From Pagrus major (lineage: Eukaryota; Chordata; Actinopteri; Spariformes; Sparidae): DNA of 64,000 bases. Location: NCBI RefSeq assembly GCF_040436345.1, contig NC_133220.1, positions 8,508,664-8,572,663 on the forward strand, written 5' to 3'. Positions 33,801 through 64,000 of this stretch are shown in pieces. Made by a program: the position numbers and the translations under genes. Under the pieces are notes generated by a model. That model saw only the letters and a program-made list of their open reading frames with translations. It did not search any database and was not told the DNA's origin. The first letter of the stretch is position 1. Every line of letters begins with the position of its first letter.

Positions 33801-35973
33801 TCGAGCCTATAATCTAAAGGCGACTGTTCTTTTGCCATCAGGGCCCCTCAGCTTGGGAACAACCTACCTGCAGAGATAAGACTCCGAGAATCAATAATTT
33901 CTTTTAAATCCCCTCGTAAAACTGACTTTTATAGGCTTGCTTTTATGTGTGGAGTCGTATTTTTTAATTCCTTTCAGTCTTTCTATCCTTTTATTCTTTT
34001 CACTGTTCTTGTTCTTTTTGTCTCTAGTGCCTCTTATGTGGTGTTTTCTTTTTATCGTCCCTTTAATGGTTTTGTTTGTATTCATTCATATTGGCATTTC
34101 GTGTTTTGCATCCTTGTTTTCCTTGAAACTCAGCATGACTGTTTGACTTTCTTCATCCACCCACAAGAGGAATCTGGGTCAAGCTGCGTCTGACCCAGAA
34201 GAGAAGATTCCTGGCGAAATCAACTTGCATTAGACATCCTGTTCTATACTGTACATCCCCGTGTGCTCTGATGGGGGGAAAGTTAACACTGCAGACTTGA
34301 AGGTGACTGTTAACCACGTGTCATTCCTTAATAGGGGATGAAATGGATTGGTATCATGTGACTGCTTTTGATTGCCCTAAGCTGCTGGCACCGCTGCCAA
34401 ATACCAGTATGCTTTGTTTGCTGTGTGACTGGTCTTAGAAGAACTTGCCGGCCCCGCTGAGCGCCGGGGCCAAGGACTAAATCAGAGACCGGGATGACCC
34501 TGCAGCTGCTCCAGCCACTCAGGCCTGCTCTACCCACACCAGGCCAGCAACGGGTCACTCGCTGAGCAGCACCCTCAAACCAAAACAGACAAGACTTGAT
34601 GCTCTCTGAAACCAATGGGATTCCCCTCAAATCTCCTGCATGAACCAAACCAATCTACTAATCAACTTATGTGGAACGAATCCCTTTGAGCAATGCTGCC
34701 CAAAACTGGGGCCTGTGGGAAAAATTTGGCTTTTCACATAAAACGTCTGACCCTCCACAGGGACTCAGGGGGCAATATTATATTTTCCTCTTGGAAACGA
34801 AACAGCTTAATCATGTTTGAGACGTTGGAGATCACCTGGTCGTTACATCGACACATTATATCATGACACAAGCCGTGTGAGGTTGTAATCCAAACTGAGT
34901 AGGACACCAAAACAGGCAGTCCTTCACCTTTGGCCTCAATACTTAGTTTGTTTTGGACTTTAAGGCTTAGGACTGTAGGTGTGATATCCAGGCTTTGATA
35001 TCATAAGCAGACGCTAAATCACTAGCTGCGCTTACATGGACCCTAATATCCCACCAATAATCAGAATAAACGCCCAATCAGGATAAAAATGCCTCATGTA
35101 AACACCTCAATCAGAAGAGATCCGTCCCCATCTGAATGTATTTTCAGTCAGCTCGAGGCAGGTGGTGTAAACCTTTGATAACCCGTTCAAAGGTCTACAC
35201 CACTCATATTCTGATTAAATGCTTTGGGGCAAAGCAACCACTGTGTTCAACGTCCATTTCTAGTATGGCTGAACAATAAACCAAACAAATCCTCTTGTTC
35301 TAATTTTTGCATTTCATTTTCACTGAAGAAAACATAAAAATGACATGATTTTTGCAGTTCTGCACCTCACAAGATTGTTCCATTGTATCTGGAGAACATG
35401 AAATGTAGGCCGGGCGTCTCTGTCGCATCACAGTGCTTCATTAATGATGAGTATGCTGTGACACATTTTGCATTTATCAAAAAAAAGTTGCAGCTCCTGT
35501 GATTTGGATGTTGCACTTGGCCATATTGATTAATTGTGCAGCCCTGATTTTCTTGCTCAGGAACTTTATTTAAACCTTTTCTTTCCATTATTGTTAATAT
35601 ACAGTATAAGGTAAAGTTAAGGTAAGTTAAAAATGTATTTGAGGAAGTGTCAGAGATGTGCCTCTGTTTAAATGCAATCTTAGTGTGGAGAATAAAGAAC
35701 GTAGAACACAGACTTTCCATCGCTTTCAAGATTGATCATCTACATCGACTCCGCTCAACGTCACAGTGCTCACGTCTCTTACCCACAGAGGGGGCAGCTG
35801 AGACGGCTGTCATTGGTCCGGCCGCTTAGACAGCGGGCACAGAAGATGTGGTAGCAGTCCAACAAACAGGGCGTCTGGTACTGCTCGTGGCACAGGTGAC
35901 ACACCAGGGGGTGGACATTACTACAATCCACATTACAAAGGTTGTCCAGGTTTGTGAAGATTCCTCCTGCCAT
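12721..35973 (-). CDS. rnf207: RING finger protein 207 (complete, 17 coding exons)
   Basis: Exons, in transcript order: 35973-35783, 28489-28357, 27966-27822, 27609-27528, 27437-27362, 26915-26790, 24794-24748, 23009-22937, 21757-21689, 21319-21251, 20818-20712, 17692-17515, 16064-15879, 15591-15540, 15447-15330, 14409-14317, 12874-12721. All introns are GT-AG, phases agree throughout, and the spliced frame is 1,899 bases (632 residues plus stop), matching about 634 for human RNF207. RING C3HC4 ligands are C25, C28, C40, H42, C45, C48, C60 and C63. A B-box follows (about 98-140), then helical regions (about 185-340 and 433-550). Family knowledge: a RING/TRIM-like protein expressed in heart, linked to QT interval and hERG channel trafficking. 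The start follows an acceptor ending CAG immediately before ATG. Intron 1 (28490-35782) contains zpr1 on the other strand. No frameshift or missing ligand was seen. Confidence 0.95.
13320..13665. repeat. Interspersed repeat in rnf207 intron 16 (GCCGATATCGATAT type)
   Basis: Begins 'TTGGTGCCGATATCGATAT' and ends with a block rich in GATA/TGATA ('CTGATATATCTGCAATCAGC'). This is the appearance of a teleost MITE with GGCCGATATCGG-like ends. No coding content. Confidence 0.45.
13880..14235 (+). repeat. Interspersed repeat, copy 2, in rnf207 intron 16
   Basis: Same 3' block order as 8805-9310: TTTTTGGTTTATG, ATTAAAGCTCGCC, CGCCTGCTTCTG, TTGGGTCCTCACC. The 121-codon frame through it is low complexity. 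Confidence 0.6.
14317..14409 (-). CDS. rnf207: rnf207 coding exon 16
   Basis: Encodes residues 551 (split R) to 582 (split S): [15 protein letters not shown] and onward. Acceptor TTCTAG, donor GTATTG. Hydrophilic, with little recognisable structure. Confidence 0.85.
15330..15447 (-). CDS. rnf207: rnf207 coding exon 15
   Basis: Encodes residues 512-551, from [12 protein letters not shown] to KVKERLEPR, nearly identical to the human protein. Coiled-coil forming. Donor CAG|GTGTTG. Confidence 0.95.
15540..15591 (-). CDS. rnf207: rnf207 coding exon 14
   Basis: Encodes residues 495-512 ([17 protein letters not shown] plus split A). Acceptor CTCGCAG, donor GTAACA. Confidence 0.95.
15879..16064 (-). 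CDS. rnf207: rnf207 coding exon 13
   Basis: Encodes residues 433-494 ([16 protein letters not shown] onward), a strongly helical, heptad-like segment matching the C-terminal coiled coil of human RNF207. Acceptor TTTGTAG, donor GTGTGT. Confidence 0.95.
16640..16830 (-). repeat. Interspersed repeat rich in 'GTTAGCATGCTGA' blocks (rnf207 intron 12)
   Basis: Blocks GAACATACATGTTAGCATC and GTTAGCATGCTGATGTAAGC are typical of a teleost MITE family. The same blocks occur in the opposite orientation near 48655-48790. Confidence 0.5.
17515..17692 (-). CDS. rnf207: rnf207 coding exon 12
   Basis: Encodes residues 373-432. The first part ([17 protein letters not shown]) is serine-rich linker. The second contains [15 protein letters not shown] and [11 protein letters not shown], close to the human STKVLLAEG segment. 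Acceptor CCTCAG, donor GTGAGT. Confidence 0.95.
19180..19330 (+). repeat. Local repeat pair, copy 1 (rnf207 intron 11)
   Basis: Contains CAATTAAAGAAACAGCC, GTGCTAAAG, 'TTCTGTGAAATTATGAT', CCAGCC-ACTGGCCG and CCACCAATTCCTGC in order. The same order appears 720 bases to the right at 19895-20100. Confidence 0.7.
19895..20100 (+). repeat. Local repeat pair, copy 2 (rnf207 intron 11)
   Basis: Diverged copy of 19180-19330, with 'TTCTGTGAAATTACGAT', CCAGCCGGCCGCCCACC and AATCCCTGCCCACTTTGC. It could be a tandem duplication or two insertions of one element. Confidence 0.7.
20712..20818 (-). CDS. rnf207: rnf207 coding exon 11
   Basis: Encodes residues 338-373: [21 protein letters not shown], then a Pro/Ser segment. 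It matches human [19 protein letters not shown]. Acceptor TTTCATTAG, donor CGAG|GTGAGA. Confidence 0.95.
21251..21319 (-). CDS. rnf207: rnf207 coding exon 10
   Basis: Encodes residues 315-337 ([20 protein letters not shown] and onward), a near match to human ELMERLQGIVTRPHHLRPIQ. Phase 0 at both ends. Confidence 0.95.
21689..21757 (-). CDS. rnf207: rnf207 coding exon 9
   Basis: Encodes residues 292-314 ([20 protein letters not shown] onward). Phase 0 at both ends. Acceptor GTTTTAG, donor GTGAGT. Confidence 0.95.
21905..22040. repeat. 'AAGTAACTAAGTA-TTTACTTGAG' element copy (rnf207 intron 8)
   Basis: Contains GTAGAAAGTAACTAAGTAG and TTTTACTTGAG, a widespread teleost MITE signature. Further copies lie near 51274, 60205 and 62818. 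Confidence 0.5.
22937..23009 (-). CDS. rnf207: rnf207 coding exon 8
   Basis: Encodes residues 267 (split S) to 291: [20 protein letters not shown] and onward, almost identical to human YEEKDKAFKEQLSHLATLL. Coiled coil. Confidence 0.96.
23830..24122 (+). repeat. GCTGCAAC-type MITE (rnf207 intron 7)
   Basis: Starts 'AGAGCTGCGAAGAATAATCG' and ends 'GAAAATAATCCAA', with internal GACAGTAAACTGAATTTC, TTTGGGTTGTGGATCAAAC and GGGCTTTGGGAAACACTGAT blocks. The same blocks recur at 45255-45510 and, in parts, at 31590, 44950 and 51170-52150. Confidence 0.75.
24748..24794 (-). CDS. rnf207: rnf207 coding exon 7
   Basis: A 47-base exon encoding residues 252-267 ([15 protein letters not shown] plus split S), matching human DRLAERKALLLQAVQS. 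Too short to stand out alone; fixed by phase and similarity. Confidence 0.93.
25780..25990 (+). repeat. Probable 3' end of a LINE (rnf207 intron 6)
   Basis: Ends with GGGACGGACAATAAAGTTTATC followed by ATTCTGTTCTATTTT, resembling the AATAAAGTTATCTATTC tails of teleost non-LTR elements. No reverse transcriptase sequence is visible here. Confidence 0.4.
26035..26499. mobile_element. MITE with ACTGAGCAAAACACATC ends (rnf207 intron 6)
   Basis: The left end ACTGAGCAAAACACATC (26037-26053) is the inverse of GATGTGTTTTGCTCAGT near the right end (26481-26497). Inner flanks keep related GACGTC motifs. No transposase frame is present. Confidence 0.75.
26790..26915 (-). CDS. rnf207: rnf207 coding exon 6
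   Basis: Encodes residues 210-251 ([19 protein letters not shown] onward), matching human AVKALQTATREAIALLQAM. The acceptor is preceded by a (CCT)n tract at about 26921-26945 that acts as its pyrimidine stretch. Confidence 0.95.
27362..27437 (-). CDS. rnf207: rnf207 coding exon 5
   Basis: Encodes residues 184 (split V) to 209: [20 protein letters not shown] and onward, matching human ESRAHCVDLESAYVQGCERL. Confidence 0.96.
27528..27609 (-). CDS. rnf207: rnf207 coding exon 4
   Basis: Encodes residues 157-184 ([20 protein letters not shown] and onward). Cys174 and Cys177 form a further CxxC pair. The donor is placed as AAGT|GTGAGT because only that phase joins to the next exon. Confidence 0.95.
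27822..27966 (-). CDS. rnf207: rnf207 coding exon 3 (B-box)
   Basis: Encodes residues 109-157. It completes the B-box begun in exon 2: C98 and C101 from exon 2, then C116, C119, C124, C127, H132 and H139/H140 here. It continues [18 protein letters not shown]. Confidence 0.96.
28357..28489 (-). CDS. rnf207: rnf207 coding exon 2
   Basis: Encodes residues 64 (split G) to 108, including [16 protein letters not shown] and the CANC pair that opens the B-box. Acceptor TTGCCACAG, donor AAG|GTACAA. Confidence 0.95.
28950..29268. repeat. Probable MITE directly upstream of zpr1
   Basis: The left end 'TAGGGTTGCTGCGATATACC' and the right end (minus strand 'TAGGGTTGAAACAGTATGAG') share the TAGGGTTG start in inverted orientation. 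Both are followed by bulk AT-rich sequence with ATCATACC-like blocks and an AATAAT microsatellite inside. Internal similarity is weak. Confidence 0.5.
29510..29540 (+). promoter_or_regulatory. Tandem ETS-like motifs upstream of zpr1
   Basis: GAGGCGGAAGGCGGAAGTGG (29515-29534) contains two CGGAAG cores 8 bases apart, the second as CGGAAGTG, a GABP/ETS type site. It lies about 160 bases before the zpr1 ATG and no TATA box is seen. That is the layout of a housekeeping promoter. Whether it is active is inference. Confidence 0.45.
29694..31031 (+). CDS. zpr1: ZPR1 zinc finger protein, intronless (probable retrogene)
   Basis: A single uninterrupted frame of 445 residues with ATG at 29694 (A at -3) and TGA at 31029-31031. 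The frame extends 13 codons further upstream but without ATG. Two ZPR1 repeats are visible. Each begins with a zinc finger of spacing C-x2-C-x25-C-x2-C (C34, C37, C63, C66 and C248, C251, C277, C280), followed by an alpha/beta homology domain with [10 protein letters not shown] / PELEFELGM and [11 protein letters not shown] / [20 protein letters not shown]. It ends [15 protein letters not shown], as the family does; human ZPR1 is 459 residues. Family role: binds eEF1A as a folding factor and interacts with SMN; cytoplasm and nucleus. The human gene has many introns, whereas this copy has none and lies antisense in rnf207 intron 1. It is intact and all eight zinc ligands are present, so it is probably functional. 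AATAAA follows at 31371. Confidence 0.95.
   Translation: MSVISEDGVRGGSLFTDISADNDDWEPTEIESLCMNCYKNGTTRLLLTKIPFFKEIIVSSFSCPHCHWSNTEIQSAGRIQDQGICYTLKVKTRKDLNREVVKADSATTRIPELDFEIPPFTQKGALSTIEGLLDRAVAGLEQEQPVRRATHPEVADKIDEFIQKLKKLKEVENEFTVVIEDPSGNSFVENPVAPQKDEALAVSRFKRTVEQDIKLGLKAEDDLGEDEEPAGNDLEAMRSEVLVFDTNCPNCNAPASTNMKLVQIPHFKEVIIMATNCDSCGHRTNEVKSGGATEELGTKITLHITDPSDMTRDVLKSETCSIFIPELEFELGMAAVGGKFTTLEGLLKDIKDLIVSKNPFVCGDSSTTDRMQKLREFGEKIDKIMAGEMDVHFVLDDPAGNSYLQNVYAPEEDPEMTTEKYTRTFEQNEDLGLNDMKTEGYEEEK
31371..31376 (+). terminator. zpr1: zpr1 polyadenylation signal
   Basis: AATAAA 340 bases after the zpr1 stop codon, in 'CATCTCAATAAAGTGTTATC', followed by a TG/TCT-rich stretch. No relic poly(A) tract of a retrotransposed mRNA is visible here. 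Confidence 0.6.
31590..31910 (+). repeat. GCTGCAAC-type MITE, rearranged (rnf207 intron 1)
   Basis: Begins GGGCTGCGACTAAACGAATT and carries the 'CCAGAAAATATTCACATTTA' block shared with 51479 and other copies. Ends near 'AGTCATTCCAGCTTTAG'. A second GGGGCTGCAAGTAATTC start at about 31685 suggests two overlapping copies. Confidence 0.65.
33245..33540 (+). repeat. 'CACCAAGGCCCAACAGTCCC' repeat (rnf207 intron 1)
   Basis: Shares GAGTGCATACCTTCACCAAG and the following CCAACA-TCCCCTT-AATTCAATCA with 46436-46490. It continues with TCTGGATTTTTATTTGGATCTGC, which matches the segment after 47015. It is a common teleost repeat, perhaps the 3' region of an RTE-type LINE. Confidence 0.6.
33780..33960 (+). 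mobile_element. LINE reverse-transcriptase C-terminal relic (rnf207 intron 1)
   Basis: On the plus strand 33857-33947 translates to [20 protein letters not shown] followed by [10 protein letters not shown]. This resembles the W-N-x-LP-x-x-IR ... F-K-x-x-L-K-x-x-L motif found near the C-terminus of many fish non-LTR retrotransposon proteins. The tryptophan position is lost, and the frame is not part of any longer element here. Confidence 0.5.
34200..35010. other. rnf207 intron 1, unique sequence
   Basis: No repeat family or exon recognised. A GC-rich hairpin (GGCCCCG ... CGGGGCC) lies at about 34449-34472. The 106-codon reverse frame here has no family resemblance. Confidence 0.4.
35022..35235. 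repeat. Teleost MITE ('GCTTACATGGACC...' type)
   Basis: Starts CTGCGCTTACATGGACCCTAA, with internal AATCAGAATAAACGCCCAATC and GCCTCATGTAAACACC, and ends with ATTCTGATTAAATG. This is the look of a widespread fish element whose ends resemble TTACATG-CATGTAA. Confidence 0.5.
35275..35555 (-). repeat. Teleost repeat ('GGGCTGCACAATTAATC' type)
   Basis: On the minus strand it starts AGGGCTGCACAATTAATCAA at about 35552 and includes CCAAGTGCAACATCCAAATC and CTGTGATGCGACAGAG. Family recognised by its start motif only. Confidence 0.5.
35783..35973 (-). CDS. rnf207: rnf207 coding exon 1 (start codon, RING finger)
   Basis: Encodes residues 1-64. [12 protein letters not shown] is followed by the complete C3HC4 RING finger from C25 to C63. 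The ATG at 35973-35971 follows directly on an AG acceptor (GTTTGCAG|ATG), so the 5' UTR must lie on an upstream exon. Donor GTGG|GTAAGA. Confidence 0.95.
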
Positions 35974-36195
35974 CTGCAAACAGAGTAAGTGAGCAATGAA
36001 AAAAACTGTGAGAGTATCACTTGATTGATAAAAAGTCACATCACCACATCACTAAAAAAGAACATTTCAGTGTGTGTTATTGTCAAAATAGTCCAGTTAT
36101 TATGAGAGAGGCTAAGCTGACTATGATATAAAAGACAAGAGAGTCAGATTTTAATGAATCTAAACAAAAGGATTTGTTTTTTCTTTCTCTCTTAC

Positions 36196-36400
36196 CTTGT
36201 CAGACGTGTGATGACCGTCCCTGACTTCAGTGGCAACAGGCAATCAAAAGATGGCAAATGAATAACATCAAACACATTGTCAACACCAACATTATATCCA
36301 GCTTACAAATCCTACTGTAAATGCCGTAGGCTGGTCCGCAGACAGCACAGAGAGCCACTGTCTTACCTCTCGGTGCTGCTATCAGCTACCCACGGCAGGA
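36196..36400 (-). other. rnf207: Probable 5' untranslated exon of rnf207
   Basis: On the minus strand GTCTGACAAG|GTAAGAG gives a strong donor with the exon ending at 36196. This is 220 bases before the acceptor at the start codon. The last 65 exon bases contain no ATG. The transcription start is not identifiable, so the outer boundary is arbitrary. Confidence 0.4.
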
Positions 36401-36419
36401 ATGACAGCAATGCAGAAAC

Positions 36420-37540
36420 TCTTCAATAGTAGGCCGATGGGGTCCCTCCGCCAGGCAGCTGACAGCACACACCTCATGCCAGCCCCCAAGTGTTGCCAAA
36501 GTGCAAAAGGGACATTTAATATTGCTGTTCCATACAGATTAAAAATACAGTTGTCCTATTTCTAATGTCACACTGTTGGACTCTAAGGCAGGGTGAACAG
36601 CGGGGTGAGGAGTGAATATTACAGCATTGCAAGTAATTCAATCTGGTGCAACACTTAAAGAGGAGAACTTGTCACATAAAGCACTATTTTTATGCCTTCT
36701 AGGCACTTTGTAAACTTTGTTTCAGAAGGGTGCCACATAAATGAAGCTCGACACCGTCATGTTCCAATAACATCACTTTCTAAATACAATTAGAGGCATC
36801 AGCCGCTCTAATTCAAGAGCAAAACAGTGAGCATGTTTAATGCAATGCAAATTATGATAAATAATGGGTAATATCTTTAAAATATTATTAATTATTGTTT
36901 TTATCTGGTTTGTAAAATGTCCTTGGGTAAACTTGAAAGATGCTTATAAATAAAATCCATTATTATTATTATTGTTCAATAATTTCTTTGAATTTCCAAC
37001 TAATTTCCATGAAAGTTCACTTTATAAATTATGTAATTTTGTATTAAATAAAAATAGATGAAAAAAGAAATGCCTGCTGTGCTCGGATATTGTTAGATTA
37101 ATTAATTTTCTTTTTTTCATTAGAAACATTTGGGGCCAAATCAAACACTGAACTTTTAAAAAATCAATACAATATTCATTCATTAGTCAAGTATTATGGG
37201 AAAAACTTTATTTTCCATGTTTGTTGAATTGTTTATTGACTTGTTAACACATTTTTTTTTTGTAATATTCAGCTGAACTTCTGTGCACTGTGTTTTTTTA
37301 TTAAGCAACCAGACATTTAACAACATGATTGCTAAATGATCAGCTTACTAAGCTAGGCTAATTTTGGGGGGAAGCTTAATTAGCTTAATGTTACTGCTAA
37401 TTAAAAACTAAATAGTTGGCAAGTAAATAAATCCTGTCTGAGCTCTTTCAATAGTTGGCACCTTATTTATATATTTCTGTAAGAGATATTAACAATGTTT
37501 GTTATTTAAAAAGACATATTTAGCACGAACGTAGCTATAG
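36420..37540. other. rnf207-rpl22 intergenic region
   Basis: A short GC-rich patch (36400-36490), then AT-rich DNA with ATT microsatellite traces near 36960. No exon or RNA gene seen. Confidence 0.5.
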
Positions 37541-37589
37541 CATTAAGCTAGCTCAGCTCGTTATCATATTCACAGCACACACACTTTTT

Positions 37590-37689
37590 CCTTAATCGAT
37601 TCCAGATAAATCGATGCGATCGATTTCTCGGCGGGGTGTTAAACTTCCTGCGCAGCCTTCGCTCCTTCCTTTTGCTGAATGTGTCAGCC

Positions 37690-37690
<1 letters not shown>
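37590..37690 (+). promoter_or_regulatory. rpl22: rpl22 core promoter
   Basis: Holds three ATCGAT motifs (two of them in the palindrome AAATCGATGCGATCGATTT, 37608-37626), an inverted ETS-like site ACTTCCTG (37643-37650) and a pyrimidine run CTCCTTCCTTTT (37662-37673). The run fits a 5' TOP transcription start about 28 bases before the ATG. There is no TATA box. TOP starts are the rule for ribosomal protein genes; the exact start base is inferred. Confidence 0.6.
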
Positions 37691-40748
<3,058 letters not shown>

Positions 40749-40764
40749 ACCTGACACCACTTTT

Positions 40765-40770
40765 AATAAA
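40765..40770 (+). terminator. rpl22: rpl22 polyadenylation signal
   Basis: AATAAA 17 bases after the stop codon, giving the very short 3' UTR usual for ribosomal protein mRNAs. A GT-rich stretch follows at about 40790. Confidence 0.85.
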
Positions 40771-40943
40771 AAGTTCAAAAGAGAGAAGAACGTCTGTGTT
40801 GTCTTTTTGATGTTTAAACCAGAATGATGAATATAACACTGTGTGTTTTGCTTTGTTGTGATGTATACACATATATTTTTATATCATTACGTTTTAGATG
40901 CATAATTAGAATAATCCAAATGAAGAGTGCAGCTAATGTTGCA

Positions 40944-41102
40944 TTTAAAGGTCCTATTTGTAAGAAAAGTTGATTTTTGAGGCTCAAATACAGACGCTTT
41001 GGGATGGCAGCCGGCCCGACCTACAATCCCAATGGGTCAGTATTTGACAGGTTGGGAATGAGACTCAAAAATATTTTTTTTCCTACAAATAGCACCTTTA
41101 AA
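40944..41102. mobile_element. Small MITE between rpl22 and chd5
   Basis: 159 bases bounded by TTTAAAGG and CCTTTAAA. The inner arms are inverted repeats (GTCCTATTTGTAAGAAAA against TTTTTCCTACAAATAGCAC). No coding capacity. Confidence 0.85.
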
Positions 41103-41639
41103 CCAGCCATTTGAAGGATATTTTAGTTTTTTTGGGGTATTTTTATTTTGAATGTGTGCTTTGGTGCTCTGTGTGCAGAAATCAGTGCCAGCAAAGCTAA
41201 TTACACGAACACAACATTTAAAAGATAATTACATAATGTTAAAAGAGAGAGGGAGAAAAGGGCTAAAATAAATAAGCTGCCTCTGATTATTTTTATTAGA
41301 TAAAATGTGAAGAATTGGAAAAAAAAAAAAAAAAAAAAGATCCCCCTGCGGCATTCATGTGCAGTCGGGACACTTGAGCTCTCTGATTTGTGTATTTTGA
41401 TAACATTGAGTGAACTCGTGTTCTCTCTGTGGGGCATCCTGTGTTACAGCTGCGGTAACCTTGACAACAGCGAGACCACTGGCAGTCAGCATGCAGACAT
41501 CAGGATGCACATTATTTTTTTTGTCTTGGGTTAAAAAAAAAAAAAGTGGAAGTTTGGGAAATTAAGAAACATATTTTGTGTTTATACATAAAGCTCTGAG
41601 CGGTAAATTAAAAAAAAAAAACAACCCCTCCAATTATTC

Positions 41640-42184
41640 TATTTCTCCACATCAGAAGGGATATTTCCTTCCCTTCAGCCTGGCTTCACATTTAGAGTAA
41701 AGGTTGTGAGTGAGCAGTGGAGCAGCTGTGCCTGAAAGCAGCAGAAGTTTCTGTCTCCGGACCTCCAGAAAGGGAAAATGTGCAGGCGACGGCGGCGCGG
41801 GAGAAGAGCACCCGCCTGTTAGCGGCACATGGCGTTACCGCGCGGTGTGCGTGTGTGTTGTGCGGGGTTTCTATTTTTTTTTTTTCTCTCTCTCTCTCTC
41901 TCCTTTCTTCCTCACTACTAGTTAAAGTGGGTAACTAAGGAGAGCATGACTAACTAGTTGTGGGTGAAATTATGGGATGCATCGTCATGGCAACAGACCA
42001 GACGTCACAATCTGGGCATGTGTGTTCCATTTTTGTCTTTCTTATTTTTCAGACTGGAAGACCTGGATAGAGATCAGTGGAAAAAAAAAAAAAAAAGATA
42101 AATGTTTTTGTTTTATTTATTTATTTTTTTGTAACTCCTGGAGAGAAAGCCCCAGAGTCGCTGCAAAATATATATATATATTTT

Positions 42185-42219
<35 letters not shown>

Positions 42220-42340
42220 CACCAGAGCGACGAATACATTTCTTTTTGGGTGAAGAAAGAGACTGGGCTGCGGCGTCTGGAGGGTTAACTTTCAGTATTC
42301 TCAGCCTAAAAGGGGGTTTTTGGGGGGCTATGAGATAAAG
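41640..42340 (+). promoter_or_regulatory. chd5: chd5 promoter and 5' leader region
   Basis: A CpG-containing patch at about 41750-41860 (GGCGACGGCGGCGCGGGAG, 41785-41803) precedes the coding start by about 500 bases. Further in are GTCATGGCAAC (41984-41994, an X-box half site), a CRE-like GACGTCAC (42001-42008) and long T runs, including about 28 T at 42186-42214 next to a TA repeat. The transcription start is not determinable, so which of these are leader and which promoter is unknown. Confidence 0.4.
42330..42338 (+). other. chd5: Two-codon upstream open reading frame before chd5
   Basis: ATG-AGA-TAA at 42330-42338, ending two bases before the chd5 ATG at 42341. If it lies in the mature leader, a scanning ribosome would meet it immediately before the main start. 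Context is CTATGA, with pyrimidine at -2 and G at -3. Confidence 0.55.

Positions 42341-64000
<21,660 letters not shown>

Overview
This window is nuclear DNA of a teleost fish, most likely a percomorph. Genes have vertebrate-style introns with GT-AG splice sites. The gene order chd5 - rpl22 - rnf207 is the one known from human 1p36.31. The noncoding space is packed with short inverted-repeat transposons (MITEs) and microsatellites of the kind common in percomorph genomes. I assembled the gene models by hand from reading frames, splice sites and remembered family sequences; no search was run.

Layout, left to right. (1) 1-12,720: mostly repeats. A plus-strand terminal coding exon of an unidentified gene that enters from the left lies at 1547-1671. 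No other gene was found. (2) 12,721-35,973, minus strand: a complete rnf207 gene, 17 coding exons, 632 residues predicted, with RING finger, B-box and coiled-coil regions. A probable 5' untranslated exon lies near 36.2 kb. (3) 29,694-31,031, plus strand: an intact, intronless zpr1 reading frame (445 residues) nested antisense in the 7.3 kb first coding intron of rnf207. It looks like a retrogene that has kept both zinc fingers and both ZPR1 repeats and has its own promoter-like upstream sequence. (4) 37,690-40,748, plus strand: complete rpl22 (4 exons, 129 residues), head-to-head with rnf207, with a TOP-like pyrimidine start and a cluster of ATCGAT motifs. (5) 42,341 to beyond the right edge, plus strand: the first eight coding exons of chd5 (401 residues), covering the acidic/lysine-rich N-terminus, the CHDNT domain and the complete first PHD finger. 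The second PHD finger, chromodomains and helicase lie outside the window.

The genes are not an operon. They are neighbours kept together in vertebrate evolution: a cardiac/neuronal E3-ligase-like protein, a 60S ribosomal protein and a NuRD-type chromatin remodeller. The points most worth a second look are the nested zpr1 retrogene, a GC-AG intron in chd5 whose upstream exon sits 22 bases from a long hairpin repeat, a two-codon upstream reading frame ending two bases before the chd5 start, a promoter-like island with a near-perfect RFX X-box in chd5 intron 2, several nested transposon insertions, and the unidentified NPF-containing terminal exon at the left end. I found no CRISPR array, tRNA, rRNA or bacterial-type system.
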